From Natronolimnobius baerhuensis (lineage in GTDB: Archaea > Halobacteriota > Halobacteria > Halobacteriales > Natrialbaceae): a stretch of 64,000 nt of DNA. Below the pieces are notes generated by a model. That model was not told where the DNA came from. It did not search any database and saw only the letters and a list, made by a program, of their open reading frames with translations. A program made the translations under genes and the position numbers. The DNA lies in the NCBI RefSeq assembly GCF_002177135.1, contig NZ_MWPH01000001.1:992001-1056000 (forward strand), written 5' to 3'. Below, one piece after another: positions 1-12,070 of the stretch. Positions within the stretch are counted from its first letter, which is position 1. Each line of letters opens with the position of its first letter.

Positions 1-573
1 GAAGGCGTGTTTCGCCGACAGTTCGTCACGGCGGGCGAGTCCGTCCCGCCGGGAACCCCCATTGGGGTCGTCGCCGTCCCAGATGAGACCATCGACGACT
101 GCGTGGCCGAGGCACAGCAAACGCTCGAGGATATAGACACCCACGCACGAGACACCAGCATGCCCAATCGGACCGTGACGGCCTCGACTGATGGCGGTCT
201 CTCCGGGCAACTCGAGGCCGGATCGTTCGCGTGGCGATACGACGAACCCGCCGAGTACGGCGGTACGGAAACCGGGCCGACGCCGGTCGATATCTTCCTC
301 GGCGGGCTCGCGGCGTGTCTCTCACTGAGCGTGCGGTATCAGGCCGACAAACGGGACGTCGCGATTGGAGAGATTGCTGTCACCACAACGGCAACGCCCG
401 ATCACGGCCCCGTCGAGACGCTCGAGGCGACGATCCGACTCGAGACGGACGCCGACGACGAGACTGTCGACCACCTCGTCGATCTAGCGGAACGCGGCTG
501 TCACGTCTCGCAGTTGCTTCGCGCAGAGTACGGGCCGACCATCAACTGGGAGCGGGGCGAAACAACGACTTAA
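1..573 (+). CDS. OsmC family protein with lipoyl-like N-terminal segment (5' end cut by window edge)
   Basis: OsmC/Ohr-type thiol peroxidase-like protein. The OsmC fold runs from about the internal Met at base 160 to the end. It has the two conserved redox cysteines, one in GGLAACLSLS (base ~316) and one in RGCHVSQLL (base ~499), spaced as in the family. The frame is open back to base 1 with no clear start. The part before base 160 contains VTAGESVPPGTPIGVVA, which resembles the second half of a biotinyl/lipoyl fold. The gene therefore probably begins left of the window and fuses a lipoyl-like domain to OsmC; a separate OsmC gene starting at 160 is the alternative. It converges with the PHP gene, and the two stop codons share the palindrome TTAA. 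OsmC assignment is firm; the fusion is inference. Confidence 0.8.
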   Translation, partial: EGVFRRQFVTAGESVPPGTPIGVVAVPDETIDDCVAEAQQTLEDIDTHARDTSMPNRTVTASTDGGLSGQLEAGSFAWRYDEPAEYGGTETGPTPVDIFLGGLAACLSLSVRYQADKRDVAIGEIAVTTTATPDHGPVETLEATIRLETDADDETVDHLVDLAERGCHVSQLLRAEYGPTINWERGETTT

Positions 574-1346
574 GAGAGCGACGGCGGCTCGACGACCTCG
601 AGATCAGTCTCGGCGACAAAGTCCGCGAGGAACTCTGCTCGCTTGCCGATCTCTGCCGGCTCGTGTGAGTCCGTCCCAACCGTCACCGACACGTCGTACT
701 CCTGTAAGATCTCGAGAAAGGAGGGACCGGGATGGACGATTGCCGCGTCGGTGAGCGCGCGGCCAGCGTTGATTTCTGGTACAGTCCTCGAGTCGGCGAA
801 CGCCTCGGCGACGCGGCGGTACTGCTCGGTCGTCGACCGGCCCCGCAGCGGCGGCGTACGCTCGAGGAGGTCCACGTGGGCTGCGACGTCGAACAGTTCC
901 GACTCGACGAGTGCGACCAGATTGTCGAAATACTGCGTGACAATCTCGTCACGGTCGTCGTCAGAAAGCGCGGTGAAATTCGAGGCGTTCTGGACGTTCT
1001 GTTCGCCGATCTGATGGACGCTCCCGAGCGCGTAGTCGAAGTTCCCCTCCTCGAGAAACGAGCGAATCGCGGGTTCGTCGCGCGGAACGTAATCCATTTC
1101 GACGGCGTCGTAGATCTCGATTGGTGACTCCTCGCGGAGTTCATTGAGCGCCTGCCGGCGTCGCTCGTAGGTCAAATCCAGATTGAACCCGAGGAGCTGT
1201 CGTTCCTGTTGCGGAGCCACACGCGAGGCGACGTTGCAGTGGTCGGCAAAGCCGATTCCCTCGAGACCCGCATCTGCGGCTGCTCGAGCCATCCGGAACA
1301 GAAACTCGCCGTCGGAGTAGTTCGAGTGGGCGTGGAAACACTTCAT
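570..1346 (-). CDS. PHP-domain metal-dependent phosphoesterase (histidinol-phosphatase-like)
   Basis: 258-residue PHP-domain hydrolase. The metal-site motifs are present in order: HAH near the N-terminus (residues 5-7), GFADHC (~32-37), an Asp/Glu-rich strand VEMDYV, SVHQIGEQN, AHVDLLER and a C-terminal GTDSHEP. This layout matches HisK-type histidinol-phosphate phosphatases and related PHP phosphoesterases. No other his gene is nearby, so the substrate is not proven. It lies 62 bp downstream of aroC on the same strand, so co-transcription with aroC is possible. Length is normal for the family and the ATG at 1346 gives a clean start right at the HAH motif. Confidence 0.8.
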   Translation of the reverse strand: MKCFHAHSNYSDGEFLFRMARAAADAGLEGIGFADHCNVASRVAPQQERQLLGFNLDLTYERRRQALNELREESPIEIYDAVEMDYVPRDEPAIRSFLEEGNFDYALGSVHQIGEQNVQNASNFTALSDDDRDEIVTQYFDNLVALVESELFDVAAHVDLLERTPPLRGRSTTEQYRRVAEAFADSRTVPEINAGRALTDAAIVHPGPSFLEILQEYDVSVTVGTDSHEPAEIGKRAEFLADFVAETDLEVVEPPSLS

Positions 1347-1408
1347 ACGTCCCGAACCAGCGTCGAGGTGTTAGGTGTTGTGTCGGGTTGTGCGTCTCGA
1401 GAGTGGGC

Positions 1409-2560
1409 TCACTCGTTCGCCGGGTTGCTCGGGTGATAGTCCGTATCGTACTTTCCGGGTTGATCGTCGACGCGGTCGGGGTTCATCCGACCCGACAGGA
1501 ACATGAAGTCGACGAGCGTCAGTGCGAGCATCGCCTCGACGACGGGGACGCCACGCGGCGGCAGGACCGGGTCGTGGCGGCCGATGACCTTCTCCTCTTT
1601 GAGTTCGCCCGTCTCCCAGTCTGCGGTCTGTTGGGTCTTCGGGATCGAGGTCGGCGCGTGCAGCGTGACTTCGCCGTAGATCGGCTCGCCGGAGCTGATA
1701 CCGCCCTGAATGCCGCCGTGGTCGTTCTCGACGGGAACCGGGGTGCCGTCGTCATCGAACTCCCAGTCATCGTTTCGGTCTTTGCCCGTCCACTCGGCGG
1801 CGTCGGTTCCGAGACCGAACTCGAAAGCCGTCGTCGCCGGCACGGCAATCATCGCCTGGCCGAGGCGGGCCGAGAGGGAATCAAATCGAGGCGCGCCGAG
1901 GCCGACCGGCACGCCCTGCGCTTCGAAGTAGATCGAACCGCCGATTGAGTCACCCTCTTCCTGATACGCAGCGATCAGCTCCTGCATTTCTTCGGCCGTC
2001 TCAGGATGGGCACAGCGAACGTCGTTTTCCTCGGAGTGCTCGAGCATCTCCTCGAAGCTCACCTCGGGCGCTTCGACGTCGCCGATCTGGTTCACGTGGG
2101 CCTTGAGTTCGATGCCCTCGCGTGCGAGCAGTTTCTTCGCGATTGCGCCCGCCGCAACCCAGTTGACCGTCTCGCGCGCAGAGGAGCGTCCGCCGCCGCC
2201 CCAGTTGCGCGTCCCGAACTTGGCCGAGTAGGTAAAGTCGCCGTGAGAGGGCCGGGGTGCGGTGATGAAGGGCTCGTACTTGCCAGAACGCGCGTCTTTG
2301 TTCTGGATGACCATCCCGATTGGCGTGCCCGTCGTGTAGCCGTCCTGGACGCCCGATTTGATCGAGACGGCGTCGGGTTCGCCGCGGCTGGTCGTGATCA
2401 TCGACTGGCCCGGCTTTCGCCGGTCGAGATCGTCCTGAATATCCTCTTCGGAGAGCTCGAGGCCGGCTGGAACCCCCGAAACGGTACAGCCCATTGCGTC
2501 CCCGTGGCTCTCGCCGAACGTGGTCACCTGAAAGAGGCGACCGAACGAGTTGCCGTTCAT
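1409..2560 (-). CDS. aroC: chorismate synthase
   Basis: 383 residues, full length. It begins MNGNSFGRLF and has the family signature FGESHGDAMGC at residues ~14-24, RPSHGDFTYS and the FMN-binding GGGRSSARET stretch. The enzyme makes chorismate from 5-enolpyruvylshikimate 3-phosphate using reduced FMN, the last common step of aromatic amino acid synthesis. aroA lies 530 bp away beyond a HIT gene, and tyrA is at 21.9 kb, so three steps of one pathway are in this window but not in one operon. Divergent from the HIT gene with 110 bp between starts. Confidence 0.97.
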   Translation of the reverse strand: MNGNSFGRLFQVTTFGESHGDAMGCTVSGVPAGLELSEEDIQDDLDRRKPGQSMITTSRGEPDAVSIKSGVQDGYTTGTPIGMVIQNKDARSGKYEPFITAPRPSHGDFTYSAKFGTRNWGGGGRSSARETVNWVAAGAIAKKLLAREGIELKAHVNQIGDVEAPEVSFEEMLEHSEENDVRCAHPETAEEMQELIAAYQEEGDSIGGSIYFEAQGVPVGLGAPRFDSLSARLGQAMIAVPATTAFEFGLGTDAAEWTGKDRNDDWEFDDDGTPVPVENDHGGIQGGISSGEPIYGEVTLHAPTSIPKTQQTADWETGELKEEKVIGRHDPVLPPRGVPVVEAMLALTLVDFMFLSGRMNPDRVDDQPGKYDTDYHPSNPANE

Positions 2561-2670
2561 TACTCACCCGTGGGAGGGCCTGGCATTTAGGTTTTGCAAT
2601 CTCTCGCCCCTCGAGTCGCTCCTCGAGAAAGTGTCGGAACCATTACTTACCCCTGGTGTGAGAGTCGCGT

Positions 2671-3084
2671 ATGGACGAGGACTGTCCGTTCTGTCGCCTC
2701 CTCGAGGGTGAGCAAGACGACCGCGTCGTCTACGAGGACGCCCGAACCATCGCATTTCTCGACGAGAACCCCGCGTGTGTTGGTCACACGCTCGTCGTGC
2801 CGACTGCCCATCGGCCAGACCTGCTCGTCGCCGACGTGGAGACCACGACCGCCGTCTTCGAGACCGTCCAGCGAGTCTCGAGTGCGATGGAAACCGCCCT
2901 CGAGCCGGACGGCTTCAGCGTCTTTTATTCAACTGGGTCGATTGTCGGACAGGTCGAACACGCACACGTTCACCTGTTGCCGCGGTACGAGGACGACGAC
3001 ATTTCGCTCAGCCTCCACCGCACGACGCTCACCGAGGAAGTCGAAGCCGACCTCGCGGAGCGGATTCGCGCGGAATTGTCCTAA
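2671..3084 (+). CDS. HIT family nucleotide hydrolase
   Basis: 137 residues. The histidine triad H-A-H-V-H is at residues 97-101 (HAHVHLLPR), and an N-terminal CPFC pair (residues 5-8) matches the zinc-linked N-terminus of the Hint/HinT group. Such proteins hydrolyse phosphoramidates or dinucleotides such as AMP-lysine or ApnA; the exact substrate cannot be read from sequence. It sits alone between divergent aroC and convergent aroA, with only 8 bp to the aroA stop. Confidence 0.92.
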   Translation: MDEDCPFCRLLEGEQDDRVVYEDARTIAFLDENPACVGHTLVVPTAHRPDLLVADVETTTAVFETVQRVSSAMETALEPDGFSVFYSTGSIVGQVEHAHVHLLPRYEDDDISLSLHRTTLTEEVEADLAERIRAELS

Positions 3085-3092
3085 TCTGTGGC

Positions 3093-4382
3093 TTACGCCT
3101 CAGTCACGTCCGCACCCAACTCCTCGAGCAGGTCGAAAAAGCCGGGGAAGGAGACGTCGACGTGCTCCGTTCCCTGTACCGTCGTCTCCCCGTCGGCGAC
3201 CAGCCCCGCGAGCGCGAGCGACATGATGATCCGATGGTCGGCCCGCCCGTCGACGGTCGCGCCGGAGAGCGTCGACTCGCTGCCGTGGATCGTCAGCAAG
3301 TCCTGTTCCTCGGTCGTCTCGACGCCCATCGTCCCTAACTCCTCGGCCATCGCGCTCACGCGGTCGGTCTCTTTGTAGCGGACGTGCTCTGCGTTCGTGA
3401 TATGGGTGTCGCCCTCCGCGACAGCACCGAGCGTGGCAATCGTCGGCAGCAGATCCGGCGTGTCCTCGACGGAGACCTCGATCCCCTCGAGTTCGGCCTT
3501 CGAAACGTCAATCGTTCCGTTCTCGCGGTCCCACTCGACCTCAGCGCCCATGCGCTCGACGATATCGACGATGGCGGTGTCACCCTGTGCGCTCGGCTGG
3601 GCTCCCTCGACGTGGATGCCCTCCTCGCTGGCGATTGCGCCCGCGGCGAGCAGGTACGAAATCGACGAGAAGTCGCCGGGAACCGCGTACTTGCCGTCCG
3701 CCGGCGCGTAGGACTGCCCGCCCGCCACGGTGAAGCCACGGTCGGTCTGCTCGGCGTCGACGCCGTAGTCCGCGAGCAACTCCGTCGTGATATCGACATA
3801 GGGCGCGGACTTGAGCTCGGTCTCGAGGTCGATCTCGATTCCCTCCGCAGTTACTGCACCGGCCATCAGCAGCGAGGTGATGTACTGCGAGGAAACGTCG
3901 CCGGGGATCGACACTTCGCCGCCGGTGATCGGCCCGGTGACGACCAAGGGAGCCTGCCCGTTCCCGCGGGTGCTCTCGGCCCAGCCGCCGAGTTCCTGAA
4001 TGGCCTCGAGCAGCGGCCCCTGTGGACGCGAGCGCAGTGACTCGTCGCCCGTTAGCACGGACATGCCGTCCGCGAGTGCGGCCGCGCCGGCGACGAGTCG
4101 CATCGTCGTCCCGCTGTTGTCGCAGTTGATCACGTCCGCCGGGACCTCGGGTCGGCCGTCGAAGCCCTCGATCTCGAGGGTGCCGTCAGACTGGCGCTCG
4201 ACGGTCCCGCCGAACAACTCGACGGCGCGAGCGGTCGCCCGCGTGTCGGCGCTCCAGAGTGCGTCCCGAACCGTTGCGCCGTCGGCATACCCAGCGGCCA
4301 GAATCGCTCGGTGGGTGTAGCTCTTCGACGGCGGTGCGCGTGCCGTTCCTCGAACGCTCGAGGGTGTGATAGTGACGTTCAT
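3093..4382 (-). CDS. aroA: 3-phosphoshikimate 1-carboxyvinyltransferase (EPSP synthase)
   Basis: 429 residues, family length. The N-terminal PSKSYTHRA motif (substrate Lys, Ser, Arg), [21 protein letters not shown] and the late RYKETDRV motif are all present, as expected for the two-lobed transferase that joins phosphoenolpyruvate to shikimate 3-phosphate. The start at 4382 follows a TATA-like GGTATAGGG by about 25-30 nt, which fits a leaderless message. It converges with the HIT gene. Confidence 0.97.
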   Translation of the reverse strand: MNVTITPSSVRGTARAPPSKSYTHRAILAAGYADGATVRDALWSADTRATARAVELFGGTVERQSDGTLEIEGFDGRPEVPADVINCDNSGTTMRLVAGAAALADGMSVLTGDESLRSRPQGPLLEAIQELGGWAESTRGNGQAPLVVTGPITGGEVSIPGDVSSQYITSLLMAGAVTAEGIEIDLETELKSAPYVDITTELLADYGVDAEQTDRGFTVAGGQSYAPADGKYAVPGDFSSISYLLAAGAIASEEGIHVEGAQPSAQGDTAIVDIVERMGAEVEWDRENGTIDVSKAELEGIEVSVEDTPDLLPTIATLGAVAEGDTHITNAEHVRYKETDRVSAMAEELGTMGVETTEEQDLLTIHGSESTLSGATVDGRADHRIIMSLALAGLVADGETTVQGTEHVDVSFPGFFDLLEELGADVTEA

Positions 4383-4832
4383 ACGCCCTACGTGTCGGGG
4401 CCGCCCTATACCGATACCGATCCGAGCAAATGACTCGAGTGCGTACAGCCACGGTGGGACGTAATAGCTCTAAATAATATGTATTTAGAATTGTAATTTG
4501 TTAAACGGGCAATTCTAAAGATACGGCGATAACAGCTCGAGACAGCAGTTCACTGCTACACTCGAGCTTAACGTGGGGCCTTTCTGCAGTTTTGACTCCT
4601 TTCCCACATAGTCAAACGAAGACGAGAAATCTCGACAAGAGGGTAATTTTTCTAAAGTACTATCTCCACAATAGCATCTAAACTCCACAGAGACCAAGAC
4701 ATATATCGCACATTTCGATGTTCATAGTATACTTATCACTCCAAACCAAGAATCGTTAGGGCATGTATAGAATAGCTCTAGTCCTGAAATTCTGATGTGT
4801 GAAAATACAGTCTGATTTGAGAGTGGTTTAGG
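4383..4832. other. 450-bp AT-rich intergenic region
   Basis: Between the aroA start and the stop of the enolase-superfamily gene. After the first ~60 bp, which holds the aroA promoter, composition becomes clearly AT-rich. I see no supportable gene, tRNA or repeat. The reading frame at 4515-4697 on the minus strand has no haloarchaeal codon habit and no recognisable motif. Confidence 0.6.
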
Positions 4833-6008
4833 TCACTCGTAGATGTGGAGTGAGCCAGTCTGGTTGTCTTCGATGTACGACCAGTCGTAGTCGACGCCGA
4901 GTCCTGGCCCCGTCGGAACCTGCACGTGACCGTCGCTGTCGATTGTATCGATCATATCCGAGTAGTCGCCGTTGTAGACTGGTGGCTGCGTATTCTGACA
5001 GTCAGGGTGGACGAGCGCGAGTTCGTAGTAATTCGTGTTCCGAGTCGCGGCGATACAGTGGCGCTGGGCCGGCCCCGGCGCGTGGAACTCCACGTCGAGG
5101 CCGAACGATTCGGCCATCCGCGTCACCTTCATCGCCCCCGTGATCCCCGCGTCGTACTCCGGATCGGCGCGCACGAAGTCCGTCCCGCCGTTCGCGACGA
5201 AATCCGCGTGGGCCTCGAGCCCGCGCACGTGTTCGGTCTGGAGAATCGGCGTCTCGAGCATTTCTCTGAGCTTTCGGTGGCCGTGCTGGGAGATGCCGCC
5301 GTCGCGGTAGGGGTCTTCGTACCAGCAGAACGATTCCTCGTCGAGCGCGCGGCCAACTTTGAGCGCGTCGGCGAACGTCTCGTACTCACAGGCCGGATCG
5401 TACATGAGGTCGACGCGGTCGCCGACGCGCTCGCCGACGGCGTGGATTGCCTCGAGTTCGCGCTCGAGGTCGCGGCTGCTGTCGCTGCCACCCCAACCGT
5501 GGATTTTGTACCCCGGGAAGCCGCGGTCGGCACACTCCTCGCCGAAGTCGGCGAACGCCTCGGGCGAGTCGAGGCCGCCGTTTTCGTCGCCGTGATAGGT
5601 CGAGGCGTAGGCTGGGATCGACGTACGATAGGTGCCAAGCAGTTCGTGAATCGGCGCGTCGTAGTACTTGCCCGCGAAGTCCCAGAGCGCGATGTCGATG
5701 GGGCCGATTCCCATGCGGTCGTACTTTCGCAGCGCCCGCTTGATCTCGCTCCAGTGTTTCTCGCGCTTGAGCGGGTTTTTCCCGACGAGGTAGTCTGCGA
5801 ACATGTTGATCTGAGCCGCGCCAGGGGAGTTGCCGCCCACGTACTCGCCGGTGATGCCGGTGTCCGTGTGGATTTTGATCCCGAATAGCTTTCGCCACGT
5901 CGTTTCACCGGGTTCGTAGATCAGGTTAAAGCCGTGCTCGTCCGTCCCAAGATCCTCGAGCGGGTATCGGAATTCCCGACTCTCGATTTTGGTGATCGTT
6001 GGTCCCAT
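4833..6008 (-). CDS. enolase-superfamily (mandelate racemase/muconate lactonizing type) sugar-acid dehydratase-like enzyme
   Basis: 391 residues in the MR/MLE group of the enolase superfamily. Predicted metal ligands are D204 (MYDPACEY), E231 (WYEDPY) and E259 (QTEHVRG). A KxH pair is at K168/H170 (YKIHGWG), and a late H309 (EFHAPG) sits where the second catalytic base is expected. Members act on acid sugars, either as dehydratases or racemases; I cannot assign the substrate. It is distinct from the clear galactonate dehydratase at 12.3 kb. The location next to beta-galactosidase suggests a second sugar-acid dehydratase. A TATA-like GTTTTAAGCC at 6031-6040 lies about 27 nt before the ATG, pointing to its own leaderless promoter. 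Confidence 0.82.
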   Translation of the reverse strand: MGPTITKIESREFRYPLEDLGTDEHGFNLIYEPGETTWRKLFGIKIHTDTGITGEYVGGNSPGAAQINMFADYLVGKNPLKREKHWSEIKRALRKYDRMGIGPIDIALWDFAGKYYDAPIHELLGTYRTSIPAYASTYHGDENGGLDSPEAFADFGEECADRGFPGYKIHGWGGSDSSRDLERELEAIHAVGERVGDRVDLMYDPACEYETFADALKVGRALDEESFCWYEDPYRDGGISQHGHRKLREMLETPILQTEHVRGLEAHADFVANGGTDFVRADPEYDAGITGAMKVTRMAESFGLDVEFHAPGPAQRHCIAATRNTNYYELALVHPDCQNTQPPVYNGDYSDMIDTIDSDGHVQVPTGPGLGVDYDWSYIEDNQTGSLHIYE

Positions 6009-6682
6009 GCGTAACGACGGTCCACGGATCGGCTTAAAACTACGTGCGTGATGAGGATTTGGCCGACAGGATGGTACCGGTCCCAGACGACGACAGCAGG
6101 TGCCAAAAAGCGAGAGGAGTTGACGAACAAATTGATTCGAGAGCTAGTAGGAAGTTAATAGTAACAGAATTATTATATATCGGGCACATTAATGGGATTC
6201 AGTATCAAACCAGGCTAAGAGCGGTTTTATACGACATTTCGTGTGCGTATAGATAATTCTAAACCACGCGCATAGGTATAACAACGGATATGCTCTAAAT
6301 CCGTTCCTGAAGGCGCTTTTTCTCTATTATCCAGTGGAATCGTGAGTGGTACATTACACGTATTGGATAGATATATCTGATTTCAGAGTGGAATATGGAA
6401 CCGATAGGTGTGCTCGCAATTGCAACCGAGAAGCGGTCCCAAAACTAATACTACGTTTCGCCCGCAGAATCTAATTGCACCGATTGAAACCCACATCAGT
6501 AAGAGTACGATTCCGACTGTGACGCCTATCGGCCTCGTCCCACCGCGGAACGAGTCAGCAAAACCAGATATATATATATCGTTAGCAAACGACCAATGCG
6601 AGTAATCCGCTAGTTCAAGCGTCTATTCATCTCCTTACTCGAGCAGACCCTTCATCAAATCATAATGTTGACGTATAGACCA
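6009..6682. other. 674-bp AT-rich intergenic region with the promoter of the enolase-superfamily gene
   Basis: The right-hand gene (lacZ) ends at 6683 and the left-hand gene starts at 6008, both on the minus strand. Apart from the TATA-like element at 6031-6040 I find no gene. Bases about 6150-6600 are AT-rich with short AT runs (for example TATATATAT near 6570). The frame at 6408-6605 lacks a plausible product. A length this large between neighbours in a catabolic cluster suggests a decayed or deleted gene. Confidence 0.55.
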
Positions 6683-9906
<3,224 letters not shown>

Positions 9907-9972
9907 ACGCGGATCCGCCGCTCGCTCCCGGAGCGTGGACAAATCGTGATAGTTACGCCGGGCAAGTCACTA

Positions 9973-9980
9973 GCTTAAAG
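9973..9980 (+). promoter_or_regulatory. TATA box of the aldolase gene
   Basis: GCTTAAAG. Its centre lies about 27 nt before the second in-frame ATG (10004) and only 21 nt before the first (9998). This is why the second start is preferred for the aldolase. Confidence 0.55.
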
Positions 9981-10003
9981 GGGGCGATGGTCCAAGCATG
10001 CGT

Positions 10004-10657
10004 ATGGCCAACACGAACGCGGTGCAGGACCGAATCGTCGACAGCGGCGTTGTGGCAGTCCTTCGCGGTATTAGCGAGGACCAGATCGCGCCCGTCGCAC
10101 GTGCGATCTACGAAGGCGGCGTCACAGCAATCGAAGTCACGGCCGACGGCAAACGCGCGAGCGAGAAAATCGCCGCCGTCGACCGCGAACTCGCGGATAC
10201 CGAGGCCGTCGTCGGCGCGGGAACGGTCCTCGACGCCCCGACCGCCCAGTCCGTGATCGACGCGGGCGCGGAGTTCGTCCTCGCGCCGGATTGCAACCCC
10301 GAGATGATCCGCACCTGTAACCGACAGAACGTCGTCTCGATTCCCGGCGTCATGACGCCCACCGAAGCCGTCACCGGGATGGAAGCCGGCGCGGACATGC
10401 TCAAGATGTTCCCCGCGACCACGGTCGGGCCGGGACACATCGGCGCGCTGCAGGGACCACTCGGCGACGTCGACATCATGCCGACCGGCGGCGTCTCGCC
10501 GGATAACGTCGAGGACTTCTTCGACTCCGGTGCCGTCGCCGTCGGGGCCGGCAGCGCCATCGTCGACTACGACGCCATCGCCGACGACGACATGGACCAG
10601 GTCGAAGCGACCGCCCGCGAGTTCGTCGCCGCCGTCGAGGACGCTCGAGCGGAATAA
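10004..10657 (+). CDS. kdgA: 2-keto-3-deoxy-6-phospho-sugar-acid aldolase (KDPG/KDPGal aldolase, class I)
   Basis: 217 residues from the ATG at 10004 (an ATG two codons upstream is possible). This is an Eda/DgoA-type class I aldolase. The Schiff-base Lys is K134 in MLKMFPATTVGPG, and the general-base Glu is E44 in TAIEVT, matching E45/K133 of E. coli Eda. It cleaves KDPG or its C4 epimer KDPGal to pyruvate and glyceraldehyde 3-phosphate. The galactonate dehydratase nearby makes KDPGal the likely substrate. It converges with the sugar-acid kinase; the 15-bp gap carries an A/T run that may help termination on both strands. Confidence 0.92.
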   Translation: MANTNAVQDRIVDSGVVAVLRGISEDQIAPVARAIYEGGVTAIEVTADGKRASEKIAAVDRELADTEAVVGAGTVLDAPTAQSVIDAGAEFVLAPDCNPEMIRTCNRQNVVSIPGVMTPTEAVTGMEAGADMLKMFPATTVGPGHIGALQGPLGDVDIMPTGGVSPDNVEDFFDSGAVAVGAGSAIVDYDAIADDDMDQVEATAREFVAAVEDARAE

Positions 10658-10672
10658 AAAAGCGACTGTATT

Positions 10673-11656
10673 TTACCGCGCAATCCCGCCGTCAGCGTCG
10701 TCGATAACCGCCTCGACTTCTTCGGGCGTGACGACGGCAAGGTCGCCCTCGAGCGTGCGTTTCAACGCCGCCGTGGCCGAGCCGTACGCGAGCGCGCGTT
10801 CGACGTTCCGCTCGTCGCCCTCGAGATAGCGCGCGAGGAAGCCACCGACAAACGAATCGCCGGTCCCGATTGCGTCGACAGTCTCTGCAGGATAGGCGGG
10901 CTGATCGTACAGAATTCCGTCGTCACCGTCACCGTCGCCAGCCTCGAGTGCGAGCGCGCCATCCTCGCCCTGCGTGATGATGATGACTTCGGCGTCGTAC
11001 GCCTCGGCGATCTCACGGGCGATCTCCTCGTCGCTGCCGGTTTGTTTGAGGACGGTGCGAGCGTCTCGAGCCGCGATAATCGGAATGTCGACGGTCTCGA
11101 GCAGGCTGGTACAACACGCCTTTGCCTCGGCTGGTGACCAGAGCTTCGAGCGGTAGTTCAGATCGAAGACGGTCGTCACGCCAGCAGCGTTCGCGCGCTC
11201 GAGCAGCGTTTCGGTCGTCTCCTCGAGTTGGTCGGAGAGTGCAGGCGTAATGCCGCTGGTGTAGACCGCATCGGCCCGTTCGAACTCGAGGCCGTCGGTA
11301 AGGTCGGCGGGCGTTGCGGTCGTAATCGCAGCGTCAGCGCGGTCGTAGATAACGTCGGTGCTGCGTGGCTGGCTGCCCTGCTCGATGTAGTATGCACCCT
11401 GTCGGGCCTCGTCGGTCCAGGCGACATGTGTTTCGACGCCGTGACTTCGAACCTCGCGCGTGACGCGCCGTCCGAGCGGCGAATCCGGGAGTTTCGATGC
11501 CCACGTTGCCTCACAGCCGAGGTTCGAGGCTGCAATTGCGACGTTGCTCTCGGCGCCAGCAGTCCGAAAGTCCAGTTGCGTTGCTGTTTCAATTCGATCA
11601 CCTGCCGTCGGCGACAGGCGAAGCATTGTTTCGCCGAACGTGACCAATGTTGACAT
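10673..11656 (-). CDS. kdgK: 2-keto-3-deoxy-sugar-acid kinase, PfkB family (KDG/KDGal kinase)
   Basis: 327 residues counted from the ATG at 11656 (MSTLVTFGETMLRLSP). The open frame runs to 11749, but that stretch covers the TATA box and is not coding. Ribokinase-fold motifs: N-terminal GETMLRL, substrate site GGxxxN-like AGAESNVAIA, and the catalytic GTGDSFVGGF with the base Asp near residue 265. PfkB kinases of this type phosphorylate KDG/KDGal. Here it should supply the adjacent aldolase with phosphorylated substrate. A TATA box, TGTATATATG on the minus strand, is at 11681-11690. Confidence 0.9.
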   Translation of the reverse strand: MSTLVTFGETMLRLSPTAGDRIETATQLDFRTAGAESNVAIAASNLGCEATWASKLPDSPLGRRVTREVRSHGVETHVAWTDEARQGAYYIEQGSQPRSTDVIYDRADAAITTATPADLTDGLEFERADAVYTSGITPALSDQLEETTETLLERANAAGVTTVFDLNYRSKLWSPAEAKACCTSLLETVDIPIIAARDARTVLKQTGSDEEIAREIAEAYDAEVIIITQGEDGALALEAGDGDGDDGILYDQPAYPAETVDAIGTGDSFVGGFLARYLEGDERNVERALAYGSATAALKRTLEGDLAVVTPEEVEAVIDDADGGIAR

Positions 11657-11680
11657 TCTATACAGTGATTTTCGGACTGG

Positions 11681-11690
11681 CATATATACA
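11681..11690 (-). promoter_or_regulatory. kdgK TATA box
   Basis: TGTATATATG on the minus strand, centred about 29 nt before the ATG at 11656. The first palindrome (11726-11740) starts about 36 bp upstream of it, a place where a bound regulator would more likely activate than block. Confidence 0.6.
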
Positions 11691-11725
11691 CTTTCGTATT
11701 GAACCGGCCTCGAGTCAGCACCACT

Positions 11726-11740
11726 TTTCCACATGGGAAA
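11726..11740. promoter_or_regulatory. palindromic operator candidate 1 (kdgK side)
   Basis: TTTCC-ACATG-GGAAA. Same core and same 5-bp spacer as the sites at 11886-11902 and 14067-14083. It lies just upstream of the kdgK TATA box. Proposed binding site for the IclR regulator encoded at 14113. Confidence 0.65.
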
Positions 11741-11885
11741 TGGATGCACTATTGAGGCGTTTGGTTATACATACATACTGGTGTAAAAGTTGAGTGGTGC
11801 GACAGAGAGATGACAATGACAGCACAAATATGTACAATCGTGTAGCCCGCAAAACCAGCCCCTCTCGTTGCCATTGCGCACACGT

Positions 11886-11902
11886 TTTTCCACATGGGAA
11901 AA
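11886..11902. promoter_or_regulatory. palindromic operator candidate 2
   Basis: TTTTCC-ACATG-GGAAAA, a 17-bp site whose 5-bp centre is identical to site 1. It lies 160 bp from site 1, between kdgK and the short-chain dehydrogenase relic, with no intact gene starting beside it. It may be a distal kdgK site or the former operator of a lost gene. Confidence 0.6.
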
Positions 11903-12070
11903 TAGTGGGCGATGGACTTGCTGGCACGCTGCCTGTGTCTGACGTAGCCACACAGAGTCTCCGAGCAGGGACGAGAGGGAATAAAGGATACTAAACAAGT
12001 CGCTCACAAATTTCTTTCTCGAGCACAGAGTGTGGGTCAAGAGGCGGCGGTCCGTCTCATCGTGGACCGG

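Noticed and set aside
4926-5888. Plus-strand frame of 320 codons
   Set aside because: Antisense of the enolase-superfamily gene, whose motifs are intact.
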